Source: Clostridiaceae bacterium
Lineage (GTDB): Bacteria > Bacillota > Clostridia > Lachnospirales > Lachnospiraceae
Length of the DNA: 64,000 bases
Direction: 5' to 3'
NCBI GenBank assembly: GCA_902363735.1
Contig: CABJBA010000011.1
Span: 62,001-126,000 of the forward strand
The first letter of the stretch is position 1, and each line of letters starts with the position of its first letter. Under the pieces are notes generated by a model, which was not told the DNA's origin, did not search any database, and saw only the letters and a list, made by a program, of their open reading frames with translations. Shown here in pieces: positions 48,331 through 57,209 of this stretch. The position numbers and the translations under genes are program-made.

Positions 48331-48359
48331 ATTTCCATACTCCTTTCTGATTTATTTTT

Positions 48360-48437
48360 TAGGCCCTATACAATAAACCAGCATTACCTCTCTTTTGAGG
48401 CTTAATTTTCTTTCACTGACTAAAAACATAGGGCCTA
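48360..48437. repeat. 10-base inverted repeat spanning the gap between the two epimerase genes
   Basis: TAGGCCCTAT (48360-48369) and ATAGGGCCTA (48428-48437) are perfect arms enclosing 58 bases, with a smaller CCTC-TCTTTT-GAGG hairpin inside. The right arm includes the stop codon of the upstream gene. No T run follows on the transcribed (minus) strand, so this is more likely an RNA-processing or stability structure than a terminator. Confidence 0.5.
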
Positions 48438-49412
48438 CTCTTTGTTAAATAGCTTATCCGTTCTTCCCTCATAGGGATTTTTTATAATCAGGGGCTTTAA
48501 GTACTGAGCCACTTTTTCCACTCCGTCCATTCTGCTCATGGTAACATCCTCATGTTCATAGCTCAGCGAACCGTTGTATCCCACCATGGAAAGCTCTGTA
48601 ATGACCCGCTTCCACTCCACCTGTCCCCAGCCAGGGATCCGGAACCGGTAGGTATGGTTTAACGCCGACATATCCCCATGCATTAAGGTTCCTCCTGTAG
48701 GAAGGTTGTGGGAGGCCAGCTCCGCATCCTTTGCATGCACATGAAAAATCCTGTCCTTTAACCGGTCGATTACAATGGCCGGATCAATCATCAGATACAT
48801 AATATTGGCCGGATCAAAATTATATCCCAGCGCCGGATGATAATTTACCAGCTCCAGTGCCTTTTCAGCCGTGTAAATATCATATACAAAACTGTTTGGA
48901 TGAATCTCAATGGCAAATTTTACACCGTATTCCTGAAACTTGTCCAAAATCGGCGTAAAACGCTCCGCAAACTGTTCTTCATACTCCTTCCAGCCCTCAC
49001 CATAGGGAAAGAAGAAAAATCTGCCCCAGTTTTCCACTCCCGGATATCCGACTACAATAGGTACCTCCAGGGCGTTGGCTGCCTGAGCCGTACGAATCAG
49101 ACTTTCTGTTCCGTGTTTGATTTTCTCTTCCGGAGTCCCCTTGTAAATAAAGTCGGTTTCCTTGCCGGTAGGTCCCATAATCAAAAACGAATCGGCATGA
49201 TTGCTTAAGGCCTGTATGGTCATTCCATAGCTCTCAACCATTTTCCGGATGCCGGAAGCGGCATTGCCTTTTATAACGTCCTTTGTCTCCAGTTGTCCAT
49301 TGCCTTCATAGGCCGGAATCTCCAGAGTTTCATAGCCATAGGACGATACCAGCTTCACCACCTCCTCCAACGGCTTTTCGCTAAAATTGGCAGAAAAAAA
49401 TCCCAGTTTCAT
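48435..49412 (-). CDS. sugar phosphate isomerase/epimerase, AP-endonuclease-2 TIM-barrel family (second copy)
   Basis: A 325-residue TIM-barrel enzyme. Likely metal ligands are Glu in FAIEIHPNSF, Asp in GYNFDPANIMY, His in IFHVHAKDAE and Glu in LSYEHED. Aromatic residues RFFFFPYGEGW form a distinctive active-site loop. It is clearly the same family as the next gene but not a recent duplicate. The start follows GGAGG. It is the first gene of a two-gene operon divergent from a DeoR regulator. Confidence 0.83.
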   Translation of the reverse strand: MKLGFFSANFSEKPLEEVVKLVSSYGYETLEIPAYEGNGQLETKDVIKGNAASGIRKMVESYGMTIQALSNHADSFLIMGPTGKETDFIYKGTPEEKIKHGTESLIRTAQAANALEVPIVVGYPGVENWGRFFFFPYGEGWKEYEEQFAERFTPILDKFQEYGVKFAIEIHPNSFVYDIYTAEKALELVNYHPALGYNFDPANIMYLMIDPAIVIDRLKDRIFHVHAKDAELASHNLPTGGTLMHGDMSALNHTYRFRIPGWGQVEWKRVITELSMVGYNGSLSYEHEDVTMSRMDGVEKVAQYLKPLIIKNPYEGRTDKLFNKE

Positions 49413-49464
49413 ATTGTTACCTCCTCAATATTATTGTTGCCTTGTTCTTTGTTTACTTCTTCTT

Positions 49465-49477
49465 TTTGTGCCCGTTT
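49465..49477. promoter_or_regulatory. 13-base motif TTTGTGCCCGTTT (copy 1), candidate DeoR operator
   Basis: The identical 13 bases occur at 55469-55481 in the other divergent promoter region of the locus. Here it lies just downstream of the predicted start of the epimerase operon (about 49480), where a bound repressor would block transcription. Confidence 0.5.
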
Positions 49478-49486
49478 GTTTCTGTT

Positions 49487-49515
49487 ATTGTATAATTATT
49501 TCTGTTATAAATCAA
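49487..49515 (-). promoter_or_regulatory. SigA-type promoter of the epimerase operon
   Basis: On the minus strand TTGATT (49510-49515), 17 bases, TACAAT (49487-49492). Predicted start near 49480. Confidence 0.6.
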
Positions 49516-49536
49516 TTTATATTATCACAATATGTA

Positions 49537-49565
49537 TTGACTATCCCCGGAACAATTGATATTAT
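49537..49565 (+). promoter_or_regulatory. SigA-type promoter of the first DeoR gene
   Basis: TTGACT (49537-49542), 17 bases, TATTAT (49560-49565), about 36 bases before the likely leader's ribosome site. Confidence 0.6.
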
Positions 49566-49607
49566 GAGCTTAATCAAGTATATTTATATAAATTAACCGG
49601 AGGAGCC

Positions 49608-50393
49608 ATGTATAATATAGAACGAAAATCAGAAATCATAAATTTGTTGGAAACACACAAAAACGTGAATGTTGCCGAGTTAGCTGCACAATTTCAGACA
49701 TCAAAGGAAACCATCCGCCGGGATCTCAGAGATCTGGAGCGGGAAGGCGTCCTGATCCGGACCCATGGCGGTGCCATGCCCGTGGAGCAGAAATCAAGCA
49801 GTGCCGTCATGCAGGATAAATATCCTGTATCCGTCCGGGGTATACGCCGGTTTCAGGAAAAACAGGCCATCTGCAAGCTGGCAGCCTCCTATATCCAGCC
49901 GGAGGACACCATTTTTGTGGACAATAGTTCTACAACAACCTATCTGGCCCAGTATGTCCCCCCCAATATGCCGGTAACCATCATAACCAACTCCATACAG
50001 CTTCTGATGGAAGCCGCTAAACTGAATAACCAGAACCATATGTACATATGCCTGGGAGGCATATTCAAAAGCTCCAACTTATCCATCTACGGCAATATGT
50101 CGCTGGATAATGCAAAGGTATATTATCCCAATAAAGCGTTTCTTTCCTGCTCTGGGATCTCTGCCAACCGCATGATCACCGATTCCAGCATCCAGGAACT
50201 GGAAACCAAGAAGCTGATGATCGAATTGTCGAATCAGGTATTCGTATTGGCGGACCACAGCAAATTTGAGAAAGACGGACAGATCTTTTTATCCTCTTTC
50301 AACAATATAGATTATATCATTACCGACAGCCAGGCGGACAGAGACAGCTGCAGCTATCTTGCCAACTATGGCGTTGAACTGATCACCGTATAA
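49608..50393 (+). CDS. DeoR/GlpR family transcriptional regulator (first copy)
   Basis: A 261-residue repressor. The DeoR helix-turn-helix covers residues 1-57, with VAELAAQFQTSKETIRRDLRDLE followed by the hallmark RTHGGA. The effector domain has FVDNSSTT near residue 105 (phosphosugar-binding DeoRC fold) and LADHSKFEKDG near the end. GGAGG precedes the ATG. It is about 60 percent alike by eye to the second DeoR gene at 57210 and shares the whole domain layout. Phosphorylated sugars are the usual inducers. It is convergent with the ABC permease gene. Confidence 0.9.
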   Translation: MYNIERKSEIINLLETHKNVNVAELAAQFQTSKETIRRDLRDLEREGVLIRTHGGAMPVEQKSSSAVMQDKYPVSVRGIRRFQEKQAICKLAASYIQPEDTIFVDNSSTTTYLAQYVPPNMPVTIITNSIQLLMEAAKLNNQNHMYICLGGIFKSSNLSIYGNMSLDNAKVYYPNKAFLSCSGISANRMITDSSIQELETKKLMIELSNQVFVLADHSKFEKDGQIFLSSFNNIDYIITDSQADRDSCSYLANYGVELITV

Positions 50394-50407
50394 TTTCTTT
50401 TTTAGAC

Positions 50408-51376
50408 TCACTCCTTATTCAATCTAGTCTGCAAAAGAACTGCCACAATGATAATCGCCCCTTTTACCGCACCGACTAAAAATGCATTTACACCCAGCAA
50501 ATTCATCATATTGTTGATAATCCCCAGGGTCAATGTGCCGAAAACAGTAAACAGGATCTTCCCCTTGCCGCCGGACATGCTGGTTCCGCCGATGACGGCT
50601 GCCGCAATGGCATCCATTTCATAGCTGGAACCGGAAGATGAAGAATTGATGCTTCCCAGTCTGGAGGTTTCTACAATGGTGGCAACAGCAACCAGAACTG
50701 CAGATACCGTGTACACAAAATACTTTACCTTACTGACACAAACTCCTGATAATAACGTAGCTTTCTCATTGCTGCCCACTGCGTAAATATGCCTTCCTAT
50801 TCCAGTATAGTTTACCAGCAAATGGATTATGATGACACAGATTGCCCAGTAAATAATAGGCATCGGAATTTTTCCGAATAAATTGGTGTTGGATATTTTT
50901 ATGTAGGCGTCCATCTTTTCTCCGCTGGCCATAACACCTCCTCCGTTGAGGAAATATTGGGATATGGACCGGTACATGGTCATGGTTCCCAGGGTAGTAA
51001 TAAAGGCGGGAATTCTGAATTTCGCCACCAGAACTCCGGTTAAAAATCCAAAAACCACCGCAGCTGCCACAGAGGACAAGATTGTCAGCGCAATACTCTG
51101 TGTTGTGTTAAGCACCTTAATTGCCACCAGCCCGATCATAGCCAGCTGGGACCCTACAGATAAATCAATGCCTCCGGTAATAATGATCAGAGTCATGCCC
51201 AGAGCAACGATTCCAATAATTGAGTTATTTCTTAAAATATTAATAATGTTGTTCCAAGACAAAAACATTGTCCCTTTCAATGCTACCGCCAAAAGAAACA
51301 GAACAACAAATGCAATCAGAGCGCTGTTGTTGCTGGCTGTCTTTTTCCAGTCTCTTGCCGAACCGGTTCCTTTCAT
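50408..51376 (-). CDS. sugar ABC transporter permease, RbsC family
   Basis: A 322-residue permease with about nine helices. GIVALGMTLIIITGGIDLSVGS is the RbsC/XylH/AraH hallmark, and AVGSNEKATLLSGVCVSKVK contains the EAA-like ATPase-contact loop. Start at 51376 because AAAGGTGG is six bases upstream; the longer frame adds six unlikely residues. Last gene of the OYE-binding protein-ATPase-permease operon. Confidence 0.9.
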   Translation of the reverse strand: MKGTGSARDWKKTASNNSALIAFVVLFLLAVALKGTMFLSWNNIINILRNNSIIGIVALGMTLIIITGGIDLSVGSQLAMIGLVAIKVLNTTQSIALTILSSVAAAVVFGFLTGVLVAKFRIPAFITTLGTMTMYRSISQYFLNGGGVMASGEKMDAYIKISNTNLFGKIPMPIIYWAICVIIIHLLVNYTGIGRHIYAVGSNEKATLLSGVCVSKVKYFVYTVSAVLVAVATIVETSRLGSINSSSSGSSYEMDAIAAAVIGGTSMSGGKGKILFTVFGTLTLGIINNMMNLLGVNAFLVGAVKGAIIIVAVLLQTRLNKE

Positions 51377-51399
51377 TGTATACCACCTTTCCATATTTG

Positions 51400-52893
51400 T
51401 TATAACTTGCCGCCTGTGGCAACAATCATAATATTCTCCTCATTTGCTTCTGCCCGGGGGAATTCCTTTCGTATTTCCCCGTGATACATGACATAAATAC
51501 GGTCACACAGCATGAGTACTTCCTGGGCTTCACTGGAAAGAACGACAAAGCTCATTCCTTCTGCAGCAAGCTGCATAATGATTCCGTATATCTCCAGTTT
51601 TGCTCCGATATCCACCCCCTGGGTGGGATTATCCAGAATGACCAGATCCGGATTGGAACTTAAGGCCCTGGCCAGAATAACCTTCTGCTGATTTCCGCCG
51701 GAAAGGCTTACAATCAGATCATAGAGATGATTCAGCTTAATATTCAGCTTTTCCACATAATCCTGATTGAATTGCTTCTCTCTCTTTTTTTCAATAATAA
51801 GGCGTTTCTGCAGTTTTTTTATGATGGATATGGACAGGTTATGGGCGATGCTCAAATCTTTAATGATGCCGTTCTCTTTTCTGTTTCTGGGCAGATAAGA
51901 AAGCTTCAGCTTCCGGGCTTTTACTGTGCTGTCCATTTTATATTTAGAATTGTGTATGAAAATATCTCCTGTATATTGCTTATTGCAGCCATATACGGTT
52001 TGAAAGACCTCGGATCTGCCGTCTCCCAGCAGTCCCGTAAATCCCACGATTTCTCCCTGCCCCACATGAAAATTAACATTTGTAAATTCTGAGGCCCTGG
52101 ATAAATCTTGCACCTGCAGGATGTCCGGGCCAATTTTTCTTTCCATATATAAATCATTATAGGACAATTCTTTACCAACCATATACTTTGCCAGCAGCTG
52201 TTCCGAAACATCAGGGCCCACTGCTCCGCTGCTGACCACACATCCATCTCTCATTACCGTATACGAATCACATATTTCCATTACTTCGTTTAATTTATGG
52301 GAAATAAATACAAAACTGATTCCCTGTGCTTTTAACTCCTTCATAATATGAAACACATGGGCAATTTCCACATTGGTCAGTGATGTGGTAGGTTCATCCA
52401 TAATGATAACTTTCGAATTCTTCATCAATGCCCTTGCTATTTCTACAATCTGCTTATATGAGGCATTGATATCCTCCACTCTTACAGCCGGATCCAGATC
52501 GATCTTCATTCTGTCCAGAATTTTCAGCGCCTGGTCATACATACTTTTTTTGTCCAGCCGGCCGCCCTTTTTCAGCTCACGGCCCAAAAACAGGTTTTCA
52601 TAAATATTCAGGTCATTGATCAGGGTCAGTTCCTGATGAATAAACGCAATCTCATTCAGATTCCCATTCATCCGGTCTCCGATTTTATTGACAGCTCCAT
52701 TGATTGCAATTTCGCCCTTATCACCCGGAATCACTCCCCCAAGTATATTCATTAATGTGGTCTTTCCAGTTCCATTTTCCCCCAGCAAGGCATGAATGCT
52801 GCCCTTTTTCAAGGAAAAATCCACATGATGCAGCACACAGTTTGCTCCAAACGCTTTTTCTACACCGCACATTTTGATTATGTAATCGCTCAT
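51400..52893 (-). CDS. sugar ABC transporter ATPase, RbsA family (double ATPase)
   Basis: A 497-residue fusion of two ABC domains. The first has Walker A GENGTGKTT, a degenerate signature SYKQIVEIARAL and Walker B VIIMDEPTTSL. The second has an atypical P-loop GLLGDGRSE, signature VSLSGGNQQKVILARAL and Walker B LVILDNPTQGVD, where Asn replaces the usual catalytic Glu. This asymmetry is normal in the RbsA/MglA/XylG family. The ATG at 52893 is eight bases after AGGAG. Confidence 0.9.
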   Translation of the reverse strand: MSDYIIKMCGVEKAFGANCVLHHVDFSLKKGSIHALLGENGTGKTTLMNILGGVIPGDKGEIAINGAVNKIGDRMNGNLNEIAFIHQELTLINDLNIYENLFLGRELKKGGRLDKKSMYDQALKILDRMKIDLDPAVRVEDINASYKQIVEIARALMKNSKVIIMDEPTTSLTNVEIAHVFHIMKELKAQGISFVFISHKLNEVMEICDSYTVMRDGCVVSSGAVGPDVSEQLLAKYMVGKELSYNDLYMERKIGPDILQVQDLSRASEFTNVNFHVGQGEIVGFTGLLGDGRSEVFQTVYGCNKQYTGDIFIHNSKYKMDSTVKARKLKLSYLPRNRKENGIIKDLSIAHNLSISIIKKLQKRLIIEKKREKQFNQDYVEKLNIKLNHLYDLIVSLSGGNQQKVILARALSSNPDLVILDNPTQGVDIGAKLEIYGIIMQLAAEGMSFVVLSSEAQEVLMLCDRIYVMYHGEIRKEFPRAEANEENIMIVATGGKL

Positions 52894-52976
52894 AATAATC
52901 ACTCCTGTTGAAAGCAGGGCTGTCGTATATTTCACCGAAAATACAACAGCCTGCTTTTTACACTCTTATTCTTACA

Positions 52977-54014
52977 TCAATATGGGGAATCTGAATTTAT
53001 AAAATCTGCAACATTACTGGAATCAACAGTGGATGGCTCAATGATGGTATCCTTTGGTACGTATTTCCCGTCCAGAATATCTTTTGCCGCCTGAATGGCA
53101 TCGCTGATCATGGAAGGACTGTAGGTCTCCGTAAAGCAGTTGATATCTGATTCCTTCTGAATTTTGGAATACCAGGACTGAGCTCCGCCTCCTCCGGATA
53201 TGTACTTCACATCGGTCCGGTTGGCATCCTTGACCGCCTGGAGTATGCCCAGAGACGGCTCATCATCGATTGAGAATACTGCATCAATCTGAGGATTTGC
53301 CACCAGCATGTCTGTAGCCATGGATAAACCGGCTTCCTGAGTAAACCCAGATGCAGAGACTTCGATCAGCTGAACATCCGGATAGGATGCCGCCATTTCT
53401 TTTTCAAAGGCTTCAGTCCTTTCAACGCTGACAGAACCGACACTGGGAGCAGACATGACTGCAACGATCCCTTTACCGTCCAGTTTACCCCCCAGGTATT
53501 TTGCCGCACTCGTTCCGATGCCTGCATTATTTCCGGCGACATAAGCGGTATAATCGCCTGCAACCTTACGGTCAAATACAATCAGCTTGATTCCTGCATC
53601 AATAATTTTCTGTGCTGCTACAGATACTTCATCATTATGCGGCAGCAAAACAATTGCGGAACATTTCTGGGAAATCAATTCATCAATCTGATTGGCCTGT
53701 TCATTTACATTGGCGGAAGTCACTATTTTATATCCGCCCCCCTCATCAAGGCCCAGGTCCTTGCACTTCTGCTCCGCATAATAAATAGTTCCCGCAACCC
53801 AGCCATGATCAGCTGCGGGAAGCGCAATACCGATCAGACCGGAAGCTTCCTCCGACGAGCTTTCGGCAGTCTGCTTTCCTTCGGTGGTGACTGCAGCGCT
53901 TGAGTTCTCTTTTCCATTATCGCTGACGCTTTTGGATGTGTTTTGTGTGCAGCCCATAATCATACTTCCCAGCAAGGCCACTGTCATGAAAACCACTCCT
54001 AATTTTTTTACCAT
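52977..54014 (-). CDS. sugar-binding lipoprotein of the RbsB family
   Basis: A 345-residue type I periplasmic-binding protein. Residues 1-22 form a lipoprotein signal with MIMGC, followed by a Ser/Glu-rich linker. The sugar-binding domain begins GLIGIALPAADHGWVAG and has LISQKCSAIVLLP, LIVFDRKVAGDYTAYVAGNN and AVFSIDDEPSLGIL, all in the places RbsB uses for ligand contact. The ligand is an unmodified sugar or polyol that cannot be named from sequence. Confidence 0.87.
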   Translation of the reverse strand: MVKKLGVVFMTVALLGSMIMGCTQNTSKSVSDNGKENSSAAVTTEGKQTAESSSEEASGLIGIALPAADHGWVAGTIYYAEQKCKDLGLDEGGGYKIVTSANVNEQANQIDELISQKCSAIVLLPHNDEVSVAAQKIIDAGIKLIVFDRKVAGDYTAYVAGNNAGIGTSAAKYLGGKLDGKGIVAVMSAPSVGSVSVERTEAFEKEMAASYPDVQLIEVSASGFTQEAGLSMATDMLVANPQIDAVFSIDDEPSLGILQAVKDANRTDVKYISGGGGAQSWYSKIQKESDINCFTETYSPSMISDAIQAAKDILDGKYVPKDTIIEPSTVDSSNVADFINSDSPY

Positions 54015-54055
54015 TGTTCCTCCTCCAATAATTTAAATTTTATTTGATCACCATA

Positions 54056-55297
54056 TTAAGTATGATGAGTCCTTAAGTTACCCTTCTCCTTACGTGTTCT
54101 GACCAGTTCCTCATGAGCTGCCTTATCAAATGCACAGCACCCCACCTTGCTCTGCTGTATCAGCAATTCCAGGCATTTGTCACAAAGCAGGCAGAATTTG
54201 ATCTCCTCTTCCTTTCCTTCCCTGAGCTTCTTCGGCAAAAACGGATCGGCAAATGACTGTCTTCCCAGACCGATCATATCCGTCACATGATTTTCAACAC
54301 ACCAGGCTCCGTAATTAAGAAGATTGCTCTCCTCCGGCGTTACCGCACACAAGTCATTCTTTCCATTCCTGTAAGGAGAAAAATTAGAGCCTATTACCAC
54401 GGTTTCCGGTTTGAGCACCTTCCTGAATTCCTTTGCCCAATACTGATGCAAATAGGCATAATACGGAATGTGCCTGTCCACCTGGGTCAGGCTGATGGTT
54501 ATGGAAGGACTGCCTGCAGACTGAATAATAAAGTTTGCCCCCCTTTCTTCCAGGCCCTTGACTAAAGCCAGAGGTTCCGTCAGATCCATGATCGGAGAAC
54601 CAGGGCCATCCGTACCAAAGCCTCCCGGGAAGCCTTCCCATGCTGATATTTTTGAACCCACAAGGAACTTCTGGTCCGGTATTTCTCTGCGGATACGCTC
54701 GATTAATTCAAAAGCAAACCGGCTCCGGTTCTCCCAGCTTCCTCCGTACTTCCAGTCCCTGTTGTTGTGGGGACGAATCATCTGGCAGCCCAGGTATCCA
54801 TGGGATAACTTCATATCAATGCCATCTGCTCCGGCGTTATAGGCAATCTTTGCTGCAGTCACAAAACTGTCCATGATTCTTTCAACGTCAGCTTCGGTCA
54901 GCAGCTCTCCGCCGTAACCCGGAAGAGGATTAGGTGTCACGCGTTTGGAAAATGCCGGATTGGATATTTCGCCTGAATGCGTCAGCTGAAATATAAACAG
55001 TGATTCTGGATTGGCTTTGTGAACCTCTTCCACAAAAGCGGTTAATGGTTTCTCATTCTTGGGCATAATGGTGAGCTGATTGTCTCTGGCACGGCTTTCT
55101 CTGGTTACTGTAATTGCTTCCAGGGAAATGAGCCCCGCCTCTCCTTTTGCCAGATTGCAGTATCTTTCTGTCGTTTCCTCCGAGGGATTTCCTGTTTCAT
55201 CTTCCGAATTACATTCCATTGCCTGAATAAAAAAACGGTTGGGTGCTACCCGTTTTCCTATTTTGATTGGTTCTAGTAATGTTTTTTTGTAATCCAT
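54056..55297 (-). CDS. NADH:flavin oxidoreductase, Old Yellow Enzyme family
   Basis: A 413-residue FMN-binding TIM barrel. It has VAPNRFFIQAMECNSEDETGN at the start, FQLTHSGEIS, GADGIDMKLSHGYL with the conserved catalytic/FMN His, and PHNNRDWKYGGSWENRSRFA. A C-terminal cysteine set CLLCDKC plus CC in VGCCAFD resembles the iron-sulfur site of the dienoyl-CoA-reductase branch, but the FAD domain of that branch is absent. It reduces or oxidises an activated C=C or C=O. Its place as first gene of a sugar importer operon is unusual and suggests the imported molecule is more than a simple sugar. Confidence 0.85.
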   Translation of the reverse strand: MDYKKTLLEPIKIGKRVAPNRFFIQAMECNSEDETGNPSEETTERYCNLAKGEAGLISLEAITVTRESRARDNQLTIMPKNEKPLTAFVEEVHKANPESLFIFQLTHSGEISNPAFSKRVTPNPLPGYGGELLTEADVERIMDSFVTAAKIAYNAGADGIDMKLSHGYLGCQMIRPHNNRDWKYGGSWENRSRFAFELIERIRREIPDQKFLVGSKISAWEGFPGGFGTDGPGSPIMDLTEPLALVKGLEERGANFIIQSAGSPSITISLTQVDRHIPYYAYLHQYWAKEFRKVLKPETVVIGSNFSPYRNGKNDLCAVTPEESNLLNYGAWCVENHVTDMIGLGRQSFADPFLPKKLREGKEEEIKFCLLCDKCLELLIQQSKVGCCAFDKAAHEELVRTRKEKGNLRTHHT

Positions 55298-55344
55298 ATT
55301 GTCCTCCTATTTGCATCTGTTTGTTTGCTTTTGTTTATGTGTGT

Positions 55345-55373
55345 AATATACCATATATTTACGTATGTTTCAA
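55345..55373 (-). promoter_or_regulatory. SigA-type promoter of the OYE/ABC operon
   Basis: On the minus strand TTGAAA (55368-55373), 17 bases, TATATT (55345-55350). AAACAAA-type direct repeats follow the predicted start (about 55338). Confidence 0.6.
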
Positions 55374-55463
55374 TAAAAACTTTTATTATCTTTTCTTTTT
55401 GTCACATTTTCACAATTTTATTCTTCCGTTTTTGTGTACATTAAAAGATAATCAAAAATAATG

Positions 55464-55492
55464 TTGCGTTTGTGCCCGTTTCGTGTTACTAT
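55464..55492 (+). promoter_or_regulatory. SigA-type promoter of the kinase/aldolase operon, with 13-base motif copy 2 in the spacer
   Basis: TTGCGT (55464-55469), 17 bases, TACTAT (55487-55492). The 13-base motif TTTGTGCCCGTTT (55469-55481) fills most of the spacer, an ideal place for a repressor. Confidence 0.6.
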
Positions 55493-55531
55493 GTGATTGG
55501 AATTAAATAATTCTATTATTTTTCAATTGTA

Positions 55532-55548
55532 ACCGTAAGCATTACGGT
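55532..55548. promoter_or_regulatory. inverted repeat in the leader of the kinase/aldolase operon
   Basis: ACCGTAA and TTACGGT, perfect seven-base arms around GCA, 52 bases before the PfkB start. It could be a second operator or a leader hairpin. Confidence 0.35.
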
Positions 55549-55599
55549 CAAATACACACATTCCAGCAAAAATATCAGGGAAAGGAGTATACCTAAGAA

Positions 55600-56541
55600 A
55601 TGATACATACTGTAACTTTAAATCCTGCTATAGACAAGCTTCTGTATTTAGAACATTTCCAAAAAGACATAACCAACCGATTGCAGTATTCCGATGACAC
55701 CATTGGCGGCAAAGGAACCCATGTTTCAATTAATCTGAAACTTCTCGGTCTGGACAGCGCTGCTTTTGGAATCGCCCATGGACCTACCGGAAGAAAAATT
55801 ATTCATTTATTAAATGAGCACAGAATTCTCACTAATTTTATCATGGATGAGACCGCTGATACGGACAGCCGGACCAACTATTTAATTATAGAAGAGAATG
55901 GCCATTGCTCGACCTTAGCTTCCAGGGGGGTATTGCTGAATCAGACAGTACTTGACCAGCTGATCGGGAATATGATCTGTCAGATTGATGACGGCGACTA
56001 TCTTGTTCTGTCCGGTGACGCGACCAATTGTCCGGATTCTGCCATATACAACACCATAATCCGCAGGCTGAAGGGCAAAAACTTAAAAATCTTTCTGGAT
56101 ACCAGCGGAGAGACCTTAAAACAGTGCATTCTGGAGTCCCCCTATCTTATCAAGCCCAATCTGGATGAGCTATCCAGCCTCTGCAATGAAACACTGGATA
56201 CGGATGAAAAAATCATTCATGCCATTCAGTCGCTGGAAAAGTACGGTATTCCCGTTATAGCGGTCTCATTGGGCGGAAGTGGCTCCATTGTAAAAACCCC
56301 GGAAGGAATTTACCGGCTGCAACCGCCTAAGATCACAGTAAAAAATACCATAGGCTGCGGAGATTGCTTTCTGTCCGGAATTATTTATGGTTTACAACAA
56401 CATTATTCTTTTTCCGATACACTACGTCTGGCCACGGCAATTTCTGCTGCCACAGCAGAATCCTCATCCTCGGTTGGATTTGATTTAAAACGGGCAGGAG
56501 AATTGGAATCACAGGTACAAATAACAAAAATAACATTATAA
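55600..56541 (+). CDS. PfkB family carbohydrate kinase (1-phosphofructokinase/tagatose-6-P kinase type)
   Basis: A 313-residue ribokinase-fold kinase. It opens MIHTVTLNPAIDK, the typical FruK/LacC start, has the first PfkB motif in IGGKGTHVSINLKLLG and the second motif with the catalytic Asp in NTIGCGDCFLSGI. It phosphorylates a sugar phosphate or sugar using ATP. AAAGGAG precedes the ATG. First gene of the kinase-aldolase-DeoR-FGGY-Gfo operon; its product is probably the substrate of, or parallel to, the class II aldolase. Confidence 0.88.
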   Translation: MIHTVTLNPAIDKLLYLEHFQKDITNRLQYSDDTIGGKGTHVSINLKLLGLDSAAFGIAHGPTGRKIIHLLNEHRILTNFIMDETADTDSRTNYLIIEENGHCSTLASRGVLLNQTVLDQLIGNMICQIDDGDYLVLSGDATNCPDSAIYNTIIRRLKGKNLKIFLDTSGETLKQCILESPYLIKPNLDELSSLCNETLDTDEKIIHAIQSLEKYGIPVIAVSLGGSGSIVKTPEGIYRLQPPKITVKNTIGCGDCFLSGIIYGLQQHYSFSDTLRLATAISAATAESSSSVGFDLKRAGELESQVQITKITL

Positions 56542-56563
56542 ATTAAGAAGAGGAGTGCTAACA

Positions 56564-57178
56564 TTGAGTAATTTATCCTATATCGAATTGCGTGAAGAAA
56601 TGTGTAAGGTTGCTAAATTAATGTGGGACCGTCGATTAACCAACGCCGCAGGCGGTAATTTTGCCGTCCGTGCAGATGAAAACAGAATCTTAATCAGCCC
56701 GTCTCTGATGTCGGAGCAGAAGCACTGTGAATTAAGACCCGAGGATTTCCTTCTGATTGACTACGAAGAGAACATTCTGGAAGGTACGGGAAAACTTTCA
56801 AGGGAAGGCCTGATGCACGCCCTTATTTTAAAAAACTTTAAAGAGATTGGATGCACCATACACGCCCATCCCTTTTACTGTATGCCGTTTGTGGCAAAAG
56901 CTGCCCCTATTCCTAATCTGACGGAAGCTACTATGGGCAGAGGCTATGTGGGTTGTATTGAATACACCAAAGCTTATACTACTGAGCTTTCCATGAATGT
57001 TTACCAATATTTTGAAGATCGCCGGGAACTGGCCATGAAAAAGCCCATCGGTGTAATCCTCCCTCTCCATGGCGTGGTTGTATCCGGTCCGAATATTTAT
57101 TTAGCATACAGTATGCTGGAACGAATTGAATGCGATGCATTCTGTTCAATCACCAGCAGCTTGATTGGAAAGGAATAA
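56564..57178 (+). CDS. class II aldolase/adducin family protein (fuculose/rhamnulose-phosphate aldolase type)
   Basis: A 204-residue zinc-dependent aldolase. TNAAGGNFAVR is the phosphate-binding loop typical of the family, the zinc ligands are the histidines of IHAHPF and LHGVV, and a Glu in LTEATMG may act as the acid/base. The length fits FucA/AraD. I start it at TTG 56564, eight bases after AGGAG; the GTG at 56555 overlaps that site. It lies 22 bases after the PfkB gene and should cleave a ketose 1-phosphate into dihydroxyacetone phosphate and an aldehyde. Confidence 0.85.
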   Translation: MSNLSYIELREEMCKVAKLMWDRRLTNAAGGNFAVRADENRILISPSLMSEQKHCELRPEDFLLIDYEENILEGTGKLSREGLMHALILKNFKEIGCTIHAHPFYCMPFVAKAAPIPNLTEATMGRGYVGCIEYTKAYTTELSMNVYQYFEDRRELAMKKPIGVILPLHGVVVSGPNIYLAYSMLERIECDAFCSITSSLIGKE

Positions 57179-57209
57179 AGCCTTATACTAACAGCAAAGG
57201 GTTAATGGT

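Noticed and set aside
47416..49412. Calling the two TIM-barrel genes dgpC or myo-inositol genes (iolE/iolI)
   Set aside because: No DgpB-like small subunit and no other iol genes are present; the family is too broad to name.
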